A stretch of 11,604 nt of DNA, taken from the NCBI GenBank assembly GCA_051745835.1, contig JBNJEL010000060.1, positions 1 to 11,604 on the forward strand, given 5' to 3'. Position numbers and translations under genes: made by a program. The notes below the pieces were generated by a model, which searched no databases, was not told where the DNA came from, and was given only the letters and a program-made list of their open reading frames with translations. The stretch is from JBNJEL01 sp051745835 (GTDB taxonomy: Bacteria; Bacillota; Halanaerobiia; Halobacteroidales; Acetohalobiaceae). Below, piece after piece: positions 1 through 6,390 of this stretch (position 1 is its first letter; each line of letters starts with the position of its first letter).

Positions 1-279
1 GATGTGGCAGATTATTTAGTAGAAGAAGGGTTGCCATTTAGAGAAGCACACGAAGTAGTTGGAGAGACTGTGCTGTACTGTATTAAGAAAGATAAGAAGT
101 TATCTGAGCTCTCAATGACTGAGTGGCAGAACTTTTCAGATAAATTTAGTGAAGATATCTATGATAAGATTGCTATTGAGACCTGTGTTGATGCTCGGTC
201 ATCAGTCGGAGGGCCAGCTAAAGAAGAGGTAGAGCGAGTGATTACAGCAGAAAGAGAAGCAGTAGCTAAGTTAAAGTAG
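1..279 (+). CDS. argH: Argininosuccinate lyase, C-terminal end (5' part outside window)
   Basis: This is the last 92 codons of argininosuccinate lyase, the cytoplasmic enzyme that splits argininosuccinate into arginine and fumarate in the final step of arginine synthesis. The frame is open from base 1 (Asp-Val-Ala-Asp-Tyr), so the gene begins upstream of the window and the GTG at base 4 is an internal valine. The C-terminal family signature is visible: ADYLVEEGLPFREAHEVVG, followed by a helical stretch and the CVDARSSVGGPAKEEV segment that closes ArgH proteins. The active-site loop with the catalytic serine lies upstream and cannot be checked. The stop codon is immediately followed by a terminator-like hairpin, so this is probably the last gene of its arginine operon. 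Identification rests on remembered family sequence. Confidence 0.93.
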   Translation, partial: DVADYLVEEGLPFREAHEVVGETVLYCIKKDKKLSELSMTEWQNFSDKFSEDIYDKIAIETCVDARSSVGGPAKEEVERVITAEREAVAKLK

Positions 280-319
280 GGTTGTAGGTAGTGGTGTTCC
301 TTCAGCCCTTAATTTTTAT
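279..319 (+). terminator. Probable intrinsic terminator of argH
   Basis: GGGTTG (279-284) pairs with CAGCCC (303-308) with one G-T wobble. The stem continues, after a T-T mismatch, as AGG (286-288) with CCT (299-301). The loop is 10 bases, and TTAATTTTT follows. The hairpin starts on the last base of the argH stop codon. The interrupted stem and broken T-tract keep this at moderate confidence. Confidence 0.5.
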
Positions 320-346
320 CAATTAGCAGGAATTTATGGATTAGTA

Positions 347-375
347 TTGAAGTAGTAAATATATGAAGATACAAT
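347..375 (+). promoter_or_regulatory. Candidate sigma-A promoter for the DUF2103-like gene
   Basis: TTGAAG (347-352) and TACAAT (370-375) are separated by exactly 17 bases, close to the TTGACA/TATAAT consensus. Transcription would start near 382, about 22 bases before the GTG start at 404. The leader then contains only the ribosome binding site. Position between the argH terminator and the next gene supports it. Confidence 0.55.
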
Positions 376-403
376 AAGATTAGTAAGAAGGAGGTGTATT
401 ATA

Positions 404-697
404 GTGAGTGGTAAGTATCGGATTAATAAGATTAAACAAGAGCATACAATAATTGAAGATATATTACCCCTATTAGAGAATTTAGCTAAATTAAAGGTAA
501 TTAAGAGTATCATACCCGGTCGCATTAATCAACGCGGTGGTAGTGGTATGAAGCCTTATTTACAATTAAAGTATAATACGCCGACCGGAATTAAAATATT
601 AGCGAAGACTAGTTCATCAATCCAAGAGGTATTTGTAGTTACTGATGACCCTGACCGAGCGATGAAGGTAATTCAAGATAGTAATTTAGTAAAGTAA
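404..697 (+). CDS. DUF2103-like small protein
   Basis: This is a 97-residue soluble protein starting at GTG, with an excellent ribosome binding site AAGGAGGTG (388-396) seven bases upstream. The layout resembles the DUF2103 family, described in databases as a predicted metal-binding protein of unknown role. A short basic N-terminus is followed by a helix with Glu-His (residues 13-14). Then come a strand with SIIPGRI (35-41), a Gly-rich turn, a strand of the PYLQLKYNTPTGIKILAK type, and the conserved IQEVFVVTDDP (73-83). Only one histidine and no cysteine are present, so metal binding is not obvious in this copy. No signal peptide or membrane segment is seen. It appears monocistronic. The family assignment is from memory of the conserved C-terminal block and needs a profile search; no function should be inferred. 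Confidence 0.75.
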   Translation: MSGKYRINKIKQEHTIIEDILPLLENLAKLKVIKSIIPGRINQRGGSGMKPYLQLKYNTPTGIKILAKTSSSIQEVFVVTDDPDRAMKVIQDSNLVK

Positions 698-705
698 GAA
701 TGAAG

Positions 706-740
706 ATAACGGATGAATGGTGGGATTATTCACCCGTTAT
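706..740. terminator. Hairpin between convergent genes, possible bidirectional terminator
   Basis: ATAACGGATGAAT (706-718) pairs with ATTCACCCGTTAT (728-740), giving 13 positions with a single A-C mismatch and a 9-base loop. It lies between the plus-strand gene ending at 697 and the minus-strand gene ending at 761, where a shared transcript end is expected. Neither side has a clear T-tract, so classic intrinsic termination is uncertain. It may instead protect 3' ends. Confidence 0.5.
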
Positions 741-760
741 AGTAAGCCAGTTAAGAAGAG

Positions 761-895
761 CTAATTATTATAGTTATAGATTAAGGTTTTGAGCTTCTCT
801 TTTAGTTTATGGGCAGGTTCTGCAGTATACTCTTCATCTCTTAACTTCTCTTTAACCTTGATAATCTTATTCTTTAACTTCTCTTGTGAATTCAT
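761..895 (-). CDS. Small 44-residue charged helical protein, unknown function
   Basis: On the minus strand an ATG at 895 opens a 44-codon frame ending in TAG at 761. It is preceded by a near-perfect ribosome binding site, GAGGAGGT (908 to 901), five bases from the ATG. The translation begins MNSQEKLKNKIIKVKEK and ends KEKLKTLIYNYNN. It looks like two amphipathic, Lys/Glu-rich helices joined by a short loop around Pro27, with no cysteine or tryptophan. Size and two-helix layout, with the closing L-I-x-x-Y, recall the Spo0E family of small phosphatases acting on Spo0A. However, the family's diagnostic Ser and Asp of the SxxxD motif are both Lys here, so that name is not justified. The strong ribosome binding site and the isolated, convergent position are the reasons to call it a real gene. 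Confidence 0.65.
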   Translation of the reverse strand: MNSQEKLKNKIIKVKEKLRDEEYTAEPAHKLKEKLKTLIYNYNN

Positions 896-997
896 AATTC
901 ACCTCCTCAATCCCGGCTTCTCTTATTATTTCCAATGATAATTTAATCATGCATCAATTAAGTCACCAAAATTTTAATAAGTTATCTTTAAACTTTA

Positions 998-1015
998 TTG
1001 TGAAAGTTATAACAA
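998..1015. promoter_or_regulatory. Imperfect inverted repeat resembling a Rex operator
   Basis: TTGTGAAAGTTATAACAA is an 18-base imperfect palindrome. Rex redox-repressor sites are usually described as TTGTGA-N6-TCACAA, or TTGTTA-N6-TAACAA in clostridia. This site has one half of each kind. It lies in the 217-base gap between the divergent gene starts at 895 and 1113, so it could act on either. The spacing fits, but AT-rich spacer DNA gives such matches by chance. Confidence 0.25.
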
Positions 1016-1058
1016 TAAATTTAGCTATTTTAAGAGAAATAGTAGTTATAATATTCTG

Positions 1059-1086
1059 TTGAAGTGTCAATATTATCAATTATAGT
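1059..1086 (+). promoter_or_regulatory. Candidate promoter for the membrane protein gene
   Basis: TTGAAG (1059-1064) and TATAGT (1081-1086) are 16 bases apart. Transcription would begin near 1093, leaving a 20-base leader that just holds the ribosome binding site at 1099-1104. A perfect TATAAT at 1047-1052 lacks a matching -35 and is the less likely alternative. Confidence 0.35.
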
Positions 1087-1112
1087 TAGGTTTAATAAGA
1101 GGTGGCTGGTTG

Positions 1113-1766
1113 ATGGAGTTAGTAATCTTATTATTAGTTTTACTTGGCTTAGGTGTGGTAGAGTTAGGAGAGTTAAAGCGCGGTTTAACTTCCTTTATAG
1201 AGTTTGGTGATCGCTATGCCAGCGTATTATCTTTGTTGACTAATTTGGTATTAGCCTATGCTACTTGGAAGTATGTCACGATGGGCAAGAAGACATTGGA
1301 GTTTATGAAAGAGTCTTTTACTAAGGAGTACGAAGAGGATATTAAGTTTATGTTCATTACTCAACTTAAAAGAGAGCTTACTAAAGATCTTACTGCTAAT
1401 CCGAAGTTAGTTAGAGGTGATTTAGTTGACCAGGATTTAGCTGTCTTAGAAGATAAGACTTACTTATATATAGATATATTTAATTCAGGGCGCAGATTAG
1501 TTTCTCATATTCAGTTGGATTATCGTTTGCTGGTCTTTACGGCAGACGATGATTTAATAATTGAAGAAGAGATTGAGGTTGTTATCCCAGTAACTATTGA
1601 ACCTAATGACTATATTTCTTTACCTTTAGTTTATGTTAAGAACTTACCTCAGATTGAGATAATTATGAATTCGGTACGCAGCTTTAATGGGTTAGGTAAA
1701 GAGCAGCTACTTAATTCTCCCCAGCGTAAATTGGAGTATCAGAATCGAAACTTAAAGCCTAATTAA
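1113..1766 (+). CDS. Membrane-anchored protein of unknown function, two N-terminal helices
   Basis: This is a 217-residue protein with no recognised family. The ATG at 1113 is preferred over the adjacent TTG at 1110 because it sits eight bases after AGAGGTGG (about 1097-1104). Residues 2-18 are almost all Leu/Val/Ile/Gly and residues 37-57 form a second hydrophobic helix, with the acidic/basic GELKRG between them. This suggests a helical hairpin in the membrane. A charged helical stretch (about 58-92) then leads to a domain rich in alternating hydrophobic residues (about 115-185, starting at KTYLYIDIFNSGRRLVSHI). That domain looks like a beta-sandwich and would face the cytoplasm if both helices cross. 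No catalytic motif is visible. The gene stands alone. No terminator is clear after it. Confidence 0.72.
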   Translation: MELVILLLVLLGLGVVELGELKRGLTSFIEFGDRYASVLSLLTNLVLAYATWKYVTMGKKTLEFMKESFTKEYEEDIKFMFITQLKRELTKDLTANPKLVRGDLVDQDLAVLEDKTYLYIDIFNSGRRLVSHIQLDYRLLVFTADDDLIIEEEIEVVIPVTIEPNDYISLPLVYVKNLPQIEIIMNSVRSFNGLGKEQLLNSPQRKLEYQNRNLKPN

Positions 1767-1823
1767 TACTACTTTAACTCTAATTATTTCCTGTGCTGTC
1801 TAAATAAATGTTTAGTTAGCGGT

Positions 1824-1851
1824 TTTACTTAACAGAGATTGATGTTATAAT
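1824..1851 (+). promoter_or_regulatory. Candidate extended -10 promoter upstream of folE
   Basis: TGTTATAAT (1843-1851) is a perfect extended -10 element. A fair -35, TTTACT (1824-1829), lies 16 bases before the TATAAT hexamer. Transcription would start near 1858, giving a leader of about 200 bases before folE. No riboswitch was recognised in that leader. A second perfect TATAAT at 1965-1970 has no good -35 and may be a nearer alternative. Confidence 0.42.
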
Positions 1852-1924
1852 TGTTAATAATTGAAGTTGTATTATTTGAGCTAATTATGATTTGTTGCGA
1901 TTTTGTTAATGAATTGTTAATAAA
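1851..1924 (+). repeat. Three TTGTTAAT direct repeats in the folE leader
   Basis: TTGTTAAT occurs at 1851-1858, 1903-1910 and 1914-1921. The last two are parts of back-to-back 11-base units, TTGTTAATGAA and TTGTTAATAAA, which differ at one position. The first copy starts on the last base of the candidate -10. The 11-base period, about one helical turn, would suit a DNA-binding protein. The octamer also occurs elsewhere in the window, including once inside rimO, so chance is a real alternative. Confidence 0.35.
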
Positions 1925-2061
1925 AAGTTATATTTTAGCAGGAAAATCTACTTTGATAATGAATTATAATGTTAGAATATTGCGATTCAATCAGTTTAGT
2001 GACAGATTTTAAGAGATGATGATTGGAGAGTAAAAATAAAGGAGTAAATGGAGGGGAAGCA

Positions 2062-2631
2062 ATGGCAGATAAAGTAGACCAAGAGAAGATAGCTGAAGCA
2101 GTGGAGATGATATTAGAAGCTGTAGGAGAAGATCCTGATCGTGAAGGAATCCAAGAGACACCACAGCGTGTTGCTAGGATGTATGAAGAGGTCTTTAGTG
2201 GACTGCATAAAGATCCTGCTGAAGATTTACAGATCTATTTTAACCAAGAGCACGAAGAGCTAGTCTTAGTTAAGGATATTTCTTTTTACTCAATGTGTGA
2301 ACATCATCTATTACCTTTCTACGGGAAAGCACATATTGGTTATATACCTAAGGGTGGACAAGTTACAGGGCTTAGCAAGTTAGCGCGAGTGGTTGATTCG
2401 TTTGCTAAACGTCCACAGCTACAGGAACGTTTAACAAGTCAGATAGCAGATTTAATTATGGAAGAAGTAGATGCCCGAGGTGTAATTGTAGTTGTAGAAG
2501 CTGAGCATATGTGCATGACGATGCGGGGGGTTAAGAAACCTGGTTCCTTTACAACTACTTCAGCGGTGCGTGGTTTTTTACACAAAGATCAAGCAGCAAG
2601 AGCTGAAGCATTGAAATTAATTAAGGATTAG
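2062..2631 (+). CDS. folE: GTP cyclohydrolase I (type IA)
   Basis: This cytoplasmic enzyme converts GTP to 7,8-dihydroneopterin triphosphate and formate, the entry step of folate synthesis. It also feeds 7-deazaguanine (queuosine) synthesis. The 189-residue length is typical. The zinc and catalytic residues are all present: Cys79 and His82 in SMCEHHLLPFYG (78-88), with the neighbouring His81 expected to take part in catalysis, and Cys151 in EAEHMCMTMRGV. Other family blocks include EGIQETPQRVARMY (28-41), GLSKLARVVDSFAKRPQLQE and the closing SFTTTSAVRG. The ATG at 2062 is chosen because GGAGGGG (2050-2056) sits five bases upstream. A longer frame from TTG at 2023 adds 13 residues unlike the family. 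A clear terminator follows, so the gene is probably transcribed alone. The intact zinc ligands argue for an ordinary type IA enzyme. Confidence 0.96.
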   Translation: MADKVDQEKIAEAVEMILEAVGEDPDREGIQETPQRVARMYEEVFSGLHKDPAEDLQIYFNQEHEELVLVKDISFYSMCEHHLLPFYGKAHIGYIPKGGQVTGLSKLARVVDSFAKRPQLQERLTSQIADLIMEEVDARGVIVVVEAEHMCMTMRGVKKPGSFTTTSAVRGFLHKDQAARAEALKLIKD

Positions 2632-2687
2632 TGTGAGGACAAGTAAATAGTATTTGTTGTAAAGTGCTTAGTGGAAGAATAATAATT

Positions 2688-2724
2688 AATAAAACAGCAA
2701 TTTTGATTGCTGTTTTATTTTTTT
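2688..2724 (+). terminator. Intrinsic terminator of folE
   Basis: The arm at 2688-2701 (core AAAACAGCAAT) pairs perfectly with 2706-2719 (core ATTGCTGTTTT) around a four-base loop, TTTG. The T-tract runs to 2724. It cleanly separates folE from rimO. Confidence 0.9.
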
Positions 2725-2798
2725 GGCAAGGAATTCTATAGATTCTGTGGAAGTAAATTAAAGTAGAGGACAGATTGCAGAAAGGAGTAATGGTTAGA

Positions 2799-4127
2799 AT
2801 GGCAAATGTTGGTTTAGTAAGTTTAGGTTGTTCTAAAAATCAGGTCGATTCGGAGATTATGTTAGGTTTAATTAAAGAGGCTGACTTTAATTTAGTTGAT
2901 GATTATAGTCGAGCTGATCTATTAATTGTTAATACTTGTGGTTTTATTGCTGATGCTAAAGAGGAGTCCATAGAGACTATCTTAGAGCTTAGTAAGTATA
3001 AAGATGAGCGCTGTCAAGGCTTGATTGTAACTGGCTGTTTAGCTCAGCGCTATTCAGAGGAGTTAGAAGCAGATATTCCTGAGATAGATGCTATCTTAGG
3101 GACAGGTAACTTTGATCAGATAGTGAGTGTAATAGATAAAGTCTTAGCAGGTCAGCAGCGATATGAAGTTGACGATCCGCAGTTTGATTACTATGATCAA
3201 CTGCCGCGGCAGAGATTAGGAGATTCTTATACTGCCTATGTTAAGATTGCTGAAGGATGTAATAATTGTTGTAGTTACTGCATTATCCCTAAGTTAAGAG
3301 GGGATTTACAGAGTAGAGAGCTTGATGAAGTGGTTAATGAAGTTCAGCAGTTAGCTAAGCAAGGTGTTAAAGAGATTAATCTAGTAGCGCAGGATGTAAC
3401 TAAGTACGGACTTGATCTTTACGGTCAGCCGCAGTTAGTTGAGTTATTAAGCAAATTAGTTGAAATTGAAGGCATCAAGTGGATTAGATTATTATATGCT
3501 TATCCAATGGATATGTCGGATCAATTAATTGAGATGATTGCTAATCAAGATAAGATCTGTAATTATATTGATCTACCGATTCAACATGTTGATCAGCGCA
3601 TTAGAGCTAAGATGGGACGACCTGGTAATAAGGAGCAGATTTTAGGTTTGATTAAGAAGTTACGGAATAGAATTCCTGATATTTCGATTAGAACTTCTTT
3701 AATTGTCGGTTTTCCCGGGGAGAGTGAAGCACAGTTTAATAATTTAGTTGACTTTGTGCAGCAGGCTGAATTTGACCGCCTGGGTGTCTTTAAGTATTCA
3801 CAAGAGGAAGGTACTCCGGCAGCGGAGATGACACCTCAGATTTCAGAAGAAGTTAAGGAAGAACGATTTGATCAGATTATGAGCTTACAGCAAGGGATCT
3901 CTTTGGACCGCAATCAAGAGTGGATCGGTCAAGAGGTGGAAGTTTTAGTTGAAGAGATTGAAGAACAAGATGATGGTAACTTAGTTATTGGGCGGACACA
4001 GTATGATGCACCAGAGATAGATGGGTTAGTCTATATTAATGATTATTTTGATACAACAGTAGGTCAGTTTATGACTGCTAAGATTGTAGATGCCTATGAA
4101 TATGATTTAATAGGAGAGGGAGTCTAA
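2799..4127 (+). CDS. rimO: Ribosomal protein S12 methylthiotransferase RimO
   Basis: This radical-SAM enzyme places a methylthio group on a conserved aspartate of ribosomal protein S12, using two [4Fe-4S] clusters. The 442-residue product matches the family length. The N-terminal methylthiotransferase domain carries the three cluster cysteines Cys11 (SLGCSKNQVDSE), Cys47 (VNTCGF) and Cys80 (TGCLAQR). The radical-SAM motif CxxxCxxC is Cys154, Cys158 and Cys161 (EGCNNCCSYCIIP), with an extra Cys157 inside it. A TRAM-like domain forms the C-terminus (from about 378). VSLGCSKN and the absence of MiaB-like features favour RimO over MiaB. The ATG at 2799 is chosen from the usual family start MxxVGLVSLGC, with AAAGGAG (2781-2787) 11 bases upstream. 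The earlier ATG at 2790 is too close to that site. It is the first gene of a packed run and its stop overlaps the pgsA start by one base. Confidence 0.95.
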   Translation: MANVGLVSLGCSKNQVDSEIMLGLIKEADFNLVDDYSRADLLIVNTCGFIADAKEESIETILELSKYKDERCQGLIVTGCLAQRYSEELEADIPEIDAILGTGNFDQIVSVIDKVLAGQQRYEVDDPQFDYYDQLPRQRLGDSYTAYVKIAEGCNNCCSYCIIPKLRGDLQSRELDEVVNEVQQLAKQGVKEINLVAQDVTKYGLDLYGQPQLVELLSKLVEIEGIKWIRLLYAYPMDMSDQLIEMIANQDKICNYIDLPIQHVDQRIRAKMGRPGNKEQILGLIKKLRNRIPDISIRTSLIVGFPGESEAQFNNLVDFVQQAEFDRLGVFKYSQEEGTPAAEMTPQISEEVKEERFDQIMSLQQGISLDRNQEWIGQEVEVLVEEIEEQDDGNLVIGRTQYDAPEIDGLVYINDYFDTTVGQFMTAKIVDAYEYDLIGEGV

Positions 4128-4663
4128 TGAATCTACCCAATAAGTTAACACTACTGCGAATTATCTTAGTGCCTGTCTTTATGTTCTTATTGTTATTTAA
4201 GTCGACAGGAGAGTATGCGATTTACACTCGTTATCTAGCGGTAATTACCTTTATTGCGGCTGCAATTACTGATGGATTAGATGGATATTTGGCTCGACGG
4301 CGAAATTTGATTACTAAGTTAGGTAAGTTCATTGACCCGCTAGCTGATAAGTTATTAATTTCGGCTGCGTTGATTGCATTAGTTGACATGGGAGAGATTA
4401 GTGCTTGGGCAGCGACTATTATTATTGGTCGTGAGTTTGCTATTACTGGTTTGCGAGTAGTAGCAGCAGCAGAAGGAATAGTGATTGCAGCTAGCAAGCT
4501 CGGTAAGTATAAGACTACTTTACAGATTATAGCTATTATAGCTATTATTATTGATCTGCCTTATAGTCTTATCTTATTATGGTTAGCGGTACTTTTAACA
4601 GTGATTTCGGGAGCTGATTATCTCTTAAAGGCACGAAAGGTAATTAATTCTGATGAAGAATAG
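4127..4663 (+). CDS. pgsA: CDP-diacylglycerol--glycerol-3-phosphate 3-phosphatidyltransferase
   Basis: This integral membrane enzyme makes phosphatidylglycerophosphate from CDP-diacylglycerol and glycerol 3-phosphate, the committed step toward phosphatidylglycerol and cardiolipin. The 178-residue protein begins with NLPNKLTLLRIILVP, the usual PgsA opening. It contains the complete CDP-alcohol phosphatidyltransferase motif DGxxARx8GxxxDxxxD, with Asp49 and Asp52, Gly53, Ala56, Arg57, Gly66, Asp70 and Asp74. About five to six hydrophobic helices are visible. GREFAITGLRVVAA (about 101-114) is also typical of bacterial PgsA rather than phosphatidylserine or cardiolipin synthases. Its ATG overlaps the rimO stop (TAATG) and GGAGAGGGAG (about 4112-4122) provides the ribosome binding site, so translation is probably coupled. 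The next gene encodes the phosphatase for its product. Confidence 0.94.
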   Translation: MNLPNKLTLLRIILVPVFMFLLLFKSTGEYAIYTRYLAVITFIAAAITDGLDGYLARRRNLITKLGKFIDPLADKLLISAALIALVDMGEISAWAATIIIGREFAITGLRVVAAAEGIVIAASKLGKYKTTLQIIAIIAIIIDLPYSLILLWLAVLLTVISGADYLLKARKVINSDEE

Positions 4664-5084
4664 AGTGCTTAAGTTTTTAGCGACTGGTTGTTATAGCGGC
4701 TTAGCTCCTTTGGCTCCCGGAACTGTTGGAACTATAGCGGCTATGATCTTAGCTTTTATTTGGCTGCAGAGTTTCAGTATTAATCTTTATTTGGTAGTGG
4801 GGTTAGTTATAGCTGGAACTATTATCTCTGATCAAGCAGCAGAACTATATGAGATAAAGGATGCTCCTGAGATAGTAATTGATGAGTGGGCGGGCTATTT
4901 TGTAGCTATCTGGGGCTTAGGCATTCAGATGTTGGTACCCGCTTTTATTCTCTTTCGTATCTTTGATATCCTTAAGCCGCCGCCGATTAAGAACTTACAG
5001 AAGTTGCAGGGTGGATTAGGGATTATGGTTGATGATGTTGTAGCAGGAGTAATTACTAATTTAATTCTTAAGTTATTATTTTAA
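4653..5084 (+). CDS. pgpA: Phosphatidylglycerophosphatase A
   Basis: This membrane phosphatase removes the terminal phosphate from phosphatidylglycerophosphate to give phosphatidylglycerol, the step after PgsA. The 143-residue product carries the PgpA-family blocks. These are TGCYSGLAPLAPGTVGT (11-27), APEIVIDEWAG (71-81) with its acidic residues, FRIFDILKPPPI (101-112) and GGLGIMVDDVVAG (120-132). Several hydrophobic helices lie between them. The length is slightly below that of the E. coli enzyme. The gene overlaps the end of pgsA by 11 bases and has only a weak upstream site (AAAGG, 4636-4640), so it probably depends on translation of pgsA. Having synthase and phosphatase genes overlap implies production of both as one unit. 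Many clostridial rimO-pgsA loci continue instead with cinA and recA, which are absent here. Confidence 0.93.
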   Translation: MKNRVLKFLATGCYSGLAPLAPGTVGTIAAMILAFIWLQSFSINLYLVVGLVIAGTIISDQAAELYEIKDAPEIVIDEWAGYFVAIWGLGIQMLVPAFILFRIFDILKPPPIKNLQKLQGGLGIMVDDVVAGVITNLILKLLF

Positions 5085-5117
5085 TTTAATTGTTGAGGAT
5101 AGAAAGGACGATGGTTT

Positions 5118-6380
5118 ATGAGTAATAATCAGACCTCTCTTAATGCTTTATTATCGATGTATGGAGATTATCAGAAGGTGGAAGCTGATGAAGAGATCTT
5201 TAGTTACGGTGCAACAGCAGAGCGAGTCTATTTGGTATTAAAAGGTTTAGTGCGATTATTTGTGCAGGATCAAGATAAGAAAGAACAGGAGGTAGCTCAT
5301 CTACAGTCGGGAGCTATCTTAGGTGAATCTGCTCTATTACAAGGTCAAGAGCGGACAGCGCGTGCTGTTACTTATCAAGAAACTACTTTGATGTCCTTTA
5401 CCCCTGCTAACTTTAGGGAGCTATTAGAACAGCAGACTGTGCTGACTGAAAAGATAATGACCAATCTCTGTCAAAGGATTAATAACCTTCAGCAGCCACA
5501 GGTTGATCTACCTGATTTAACTGCTTCAACTACTCCAGAGGAATCCACTACAAGAGATGAGAGCGACAGCGAAGAAGAGCAGGTAGATAGTGATCCACTT
5601 CCTCAAAATGCAGAGGACTTCTTTTTAGAAGGCCATGATACTTATCAAGTGAGTGCTGAGGATCGTTTTGATTACTATCTTTATACTAAAGAGATTACTT
5701 GTCCAGTCTGTTCGACTAACTTGGAAGTACATAAGGTGCGTAATTCCCGTTTGCGATTAGAGGAAATAAGGGATGACCTACGTCCAATTTTTAAAGAGTT
5801 TAAAGCAGAGTGGTATAAGATTTGGTGTTGTCATAACTGTTTCTATACTGCTAATAAAGATGATTTTTTCGATATTGCTGCGGGGATTGAAGATCAAGTT
5901 AAGAATGAATTTCGTCCGCGGATTAAAGAGATCTTTGGTGATGACTTTAAACCGGGTTATAGTAAACCACGCAACTTAAATGAAGTCTTTACAACTTATT
6001 ATTTAGCAATTAAGCTTTATAACTTAATTGGGGTAAGTAAGAATAAGCTGGGTTTTGCGTGGTTGAGATTAAAGTGGCTTTATGAAGATGTAGGTGAGGA
6101 TGAGTTAGCTAATAAAGCTTCTCAACAAGCAATGGAGAACTTACGCGAATTCTACTTTAAGGATGATAATGTACGTTTATCTCGTAAACAGCGGGATAAG
6201 ATTAAATTGCTGTTGGCTGTGCTTTTTTATCGCCATGGACAGGCCGATAATGCGCTACCGCTTTTAGATGATTTAATCCGTAGTTCACAGACTAATCGTC
6301 GCTACGAGCAGATTGCTAGAGCTAAGTTTACATCTATTAGAGAAGAGCAACAGGCTGAAAAAGAAGAATCAAATTCGTAA
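5118..6380 (+). CDS. Cyclic-nucleotide-binding domain fused to DUF2225 region
   Basis: This 420-residue soluble protein has three parts. Residues about 10-125 form a Crp-type cyclic-nucleotide-binding domain whose phosphate-binding cassette is intact (GAILGESALLQGQERTARA, with Glu70, Arg79 and Thr80), so ligand binding is plausible. Residues about 128-182 are an acidic, Ser/Thr/Asp/Glu-rich linker. From about 190 a DUF2225-like region begins with TCPVC (Cys195, Cys198) and KVRNSRLRL. It continues with a second pair in IWCCHNCFY (Cys238 and Cys241, plus Cys237), suggesting a zinc site. The C-terminal part (about 290-405) is helical and resembles TPR repeats. There is no helix-turn-helix, so this is not an ordinary Crp/Fnr regulator. 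The ATG at 5118 has AAAGGA (5103-5108) nine bases upstream. It lies 33 bases after pgpA and ends the run before a strong terminator. Its function is unknown; a second-messenger-responsive scaffold is inference. Confidence 0.85.
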   Translation: MSNNQTSLNALLSMYGDYQKVEADEEIFSYGATAERVYLVLKGLVRLFVQDQDKKEQEVAHLQSGAILGESALLQGQERTARAVTYQETTLMSFTPANFRELLEQQTVLTEKIMTNLCQRINNLQQPQVDLPDLTASTTPEESTTRDESDSEEEQVDSDPLPQNAEDFFLEGHDTYQVSAEDRFDYYLYTKEITCPVCSTNLEVHKVRNSRLRLEEIRDDLRPIFKEFKAEWYKIWCCHNCFYTANKDDFFDIAAGIEDQVKNEFRPRIKEIFGDDFKPGYSKPRNLNEVFTTYYLAIKLYNLIGVSKNKLGFAWLRLKWLYEDVGEDELANKASQQAMENLREFYFKDDNVRLSRKQRDKIKLLLAVLFYRHGQADNALPLLDDLIRSSQTNRRYEQIARAKFTSIREEQQAEKEESNS

Positions 6381-6390
6381 TAGAGTAGTT

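Noticed and set aside
334..525. 63-codon open frame on the minus strand
   Set aside because: It lies antisense to the promoter and first part of the DUF2103-like gene, has no ribosome binding site that decides a start, and its product is a low-complexity hydrophobic shadow.
2025..2056. Possible tetrahydrofolate riboswitch (GGAGAGTA near the folE start)
   Set aside because: Only the first few bases resemble the motif. The remaining structure would run well into the coding sequence and its conserved parts are not seen.
2023..2061. Longer folE frame starting at TTG, adding 13 residues
   Set aside because: GGAGGGG at 2050-2056 would then be inside the gene, the added residues do not resemble the family, and the ATG at 2062 gives the normal length.
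4231..4497. 88-codon open frame on the minus strand
   Set aside because: It is fully antisense to pgsA, whose catalytic motif is intact in the plus frame. The Ala/Ile-rich translation mirrors the membrane helices of pgsA.
5111..5125. Four-codon frame ATGGTTTATGAGTAA overlapping the CNBD gene start
   Set aside because: The spacing to AAAGGA is only two bases. The in-frame ATG at 5118 is better placed.
5773..5979. 68-codon open frame on the plus strand
   Set aside because: It lies inside the DUF2225 region of the CNBD gene in another frame, with no ribosome binding site.
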